23,033 nucleotides of DNA from Bacteroidota bacterium (lineage in GTDB: Bacteria; Bacteroidota; Bacteroidia; Chitinophagales; Chitinophagaceae). The position numbers were made by a program, and so were the translations under genes. The DNA lies in assembly GCA_023418315.1 (NCBI GenBank), contig JAEZZY010000050.1, forward strand, positions 1 to 23,033, in the 5' to 3' direction. A model generated the notes under the pieces. The model saw nothing but the letters and a program-made list of their open reading frames with translations, was not told the origin of the DNA and made no database searches. Below are positions 22,814-23,033 of the stretch, one piece after another. Position 1 is the first letter of the stretch, and the number at the start of each line of letters is the position of its first letter.

Positions 22814-22900
22814 CCCCAAAGCCGCATACGGCATCCTATTGAAGTAAATAACGAAGAAGAAGTTATTTTGGCAGCTTATAATGAATTTCTTGTAGATTAG
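22814..22900 (+). pseudogene. Headless C-terminal gene fragment
   Basis: After an in-frame TAA at 22811-22813, a frame reads PQSRIRHPIEVNNEEE then VILAAYNEFLVD and TAG. It has no start codon, yet its composition resembles a genuine protein tail. It may be the 3' remnant of a gene deleted during rearrangement of the island. The family is not recognised, and a chance frame remains possible at this length. Confidence 0.3.
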
Positions 22901-22922
22901 TAATAAAAACCCGTAGTGCACT

Positions 22923-23033
22923 ATGCCATTTTTTTCGGTCAAAAGGTCAAACCAAGTAAAGTCTAAACAAATTCAGGCTGAAAATTTGAAAAAATTTCGT
23001 TCTAAAATTGAGTGTAGAAAGAACTTGATTATC
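22923..23033 (+). CDS. Possible partial CDS running off the window
   Basis: ATG at 22923 opens a frame of 37 codons without a stop to the window end (MPFFSVKRSNQVKSKQ, then IQAENLKKFRSKIE). It is Lys/Arg-rich and lacks a signal peptide. The start overlaps the end of the palindrome TAGTGCACTA (22914-22923). It is too short to assign. Confidence 0.3.
   Translation, partial: MPFFSVKRSNQVKSKQIQAENLKKFRSKIECRKNLII

Larger units (their letters stand above)
21064..23033. other. AT-rich accessory island, right end outside the window
   Basis: From the break in the WYL-type gene to the window end the base composition drops sharply. For example 21541-21600 is only about one sixth G+C by count, and codons are dominated by AAA, GAA, ATA and TTA, unlike the genes to the left. 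It holds a 432-residue and a 119-residue gene, a headless gene tail and an open frame running off the end. No transposase, integrase or terminal repeat is visible, so the mobilising agent is unknown. Confidence 0.6.

Noticed and set aside
21064..23033. Insertion sequence
   Set aside because: No transposase motif or terminal inverted repeat is visible within the window, so only an AT-rich island is claimed.
1..23033. CRISPR array
   Set aside because: No regularly spaced direct repeats of 24-40 bases were seen.

Overview
The window looks like a chromosomal segment of a Bacteroidota species, probably close to the Chitinophagales. Four things point there: secreted proteins ending in type IX secretion (T9SS) type A sorting domains, a fused SecDF translocase, an HmuY-type haem protein paired with a TonB-dependent receptor, and several promoters of the Bacteroidota -7 form TAnnTTTG. 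The tRNA-Phe promoter is the clearest, with TTTG, a 19-base spacer and TATTTTTG. Most genes have moderate base composition. The last ~2 kb (about 21063 to the end) is visibly much more AT-rich and looks acquired.

Layout: 1-207 holds a structured terminator for an unseen upstream gene. 208-2046 (+) encodes a parallel beta-helix protein without a signal peptide. It converges on a minus-strand block read from 9549 down to 2052: a YhcG-type PDDEXK nuclease, aspartate-semialdehyde dehydrogenase (asd), an hmuY-hmuR-like haem uptake pair with an intercistronic hairpin, and a secreted beta-propeller-like T9SS protein. A minus-strand tRNA-Phe(GAA), with its own promoter and terminator, lies at 9793-9868.

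9938-12332 (+) is a nicotinamide riboside salvage operon (pnuC, a PAP2 phosphatase, an NadR-type kinase) with overlapping genes. A YciO/Sua5 family gene with its own near-leaderless promoter follows. A bidirectional terminator separates it from secDF (minus). 15701-18835 (+) encodes a large secreted M43-like metalloprotease with a GEVED-like domain, Ig-like repeats and a T9SS tail. Then come a strong terminator, a small basic hypothetical protein, an outer-membrane barrel protein (+) and a convergent lipoprotein (-).

The right end is the least ordinary part. An antitoxin-like small ORF with its own promoter runs out of frame into the lipoprotein gene. Next to it a WYL-type regulator gene is cut off after 43 codons, inside its DNA-binding region. 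AT-rich DNA follows directly. It carries a 432-residue protein combining an IF-2 N-terminal-like domain, a C2H2 zinc-finger-like motif and an unrecognised C-terminal region, then a 119-residue unknown protein, a headless gene tail and an ORF running off the window. This resembles a small accessory cargo island inserted into a regulator gene. Its function is unknown; a defence role is only a hypothesis.
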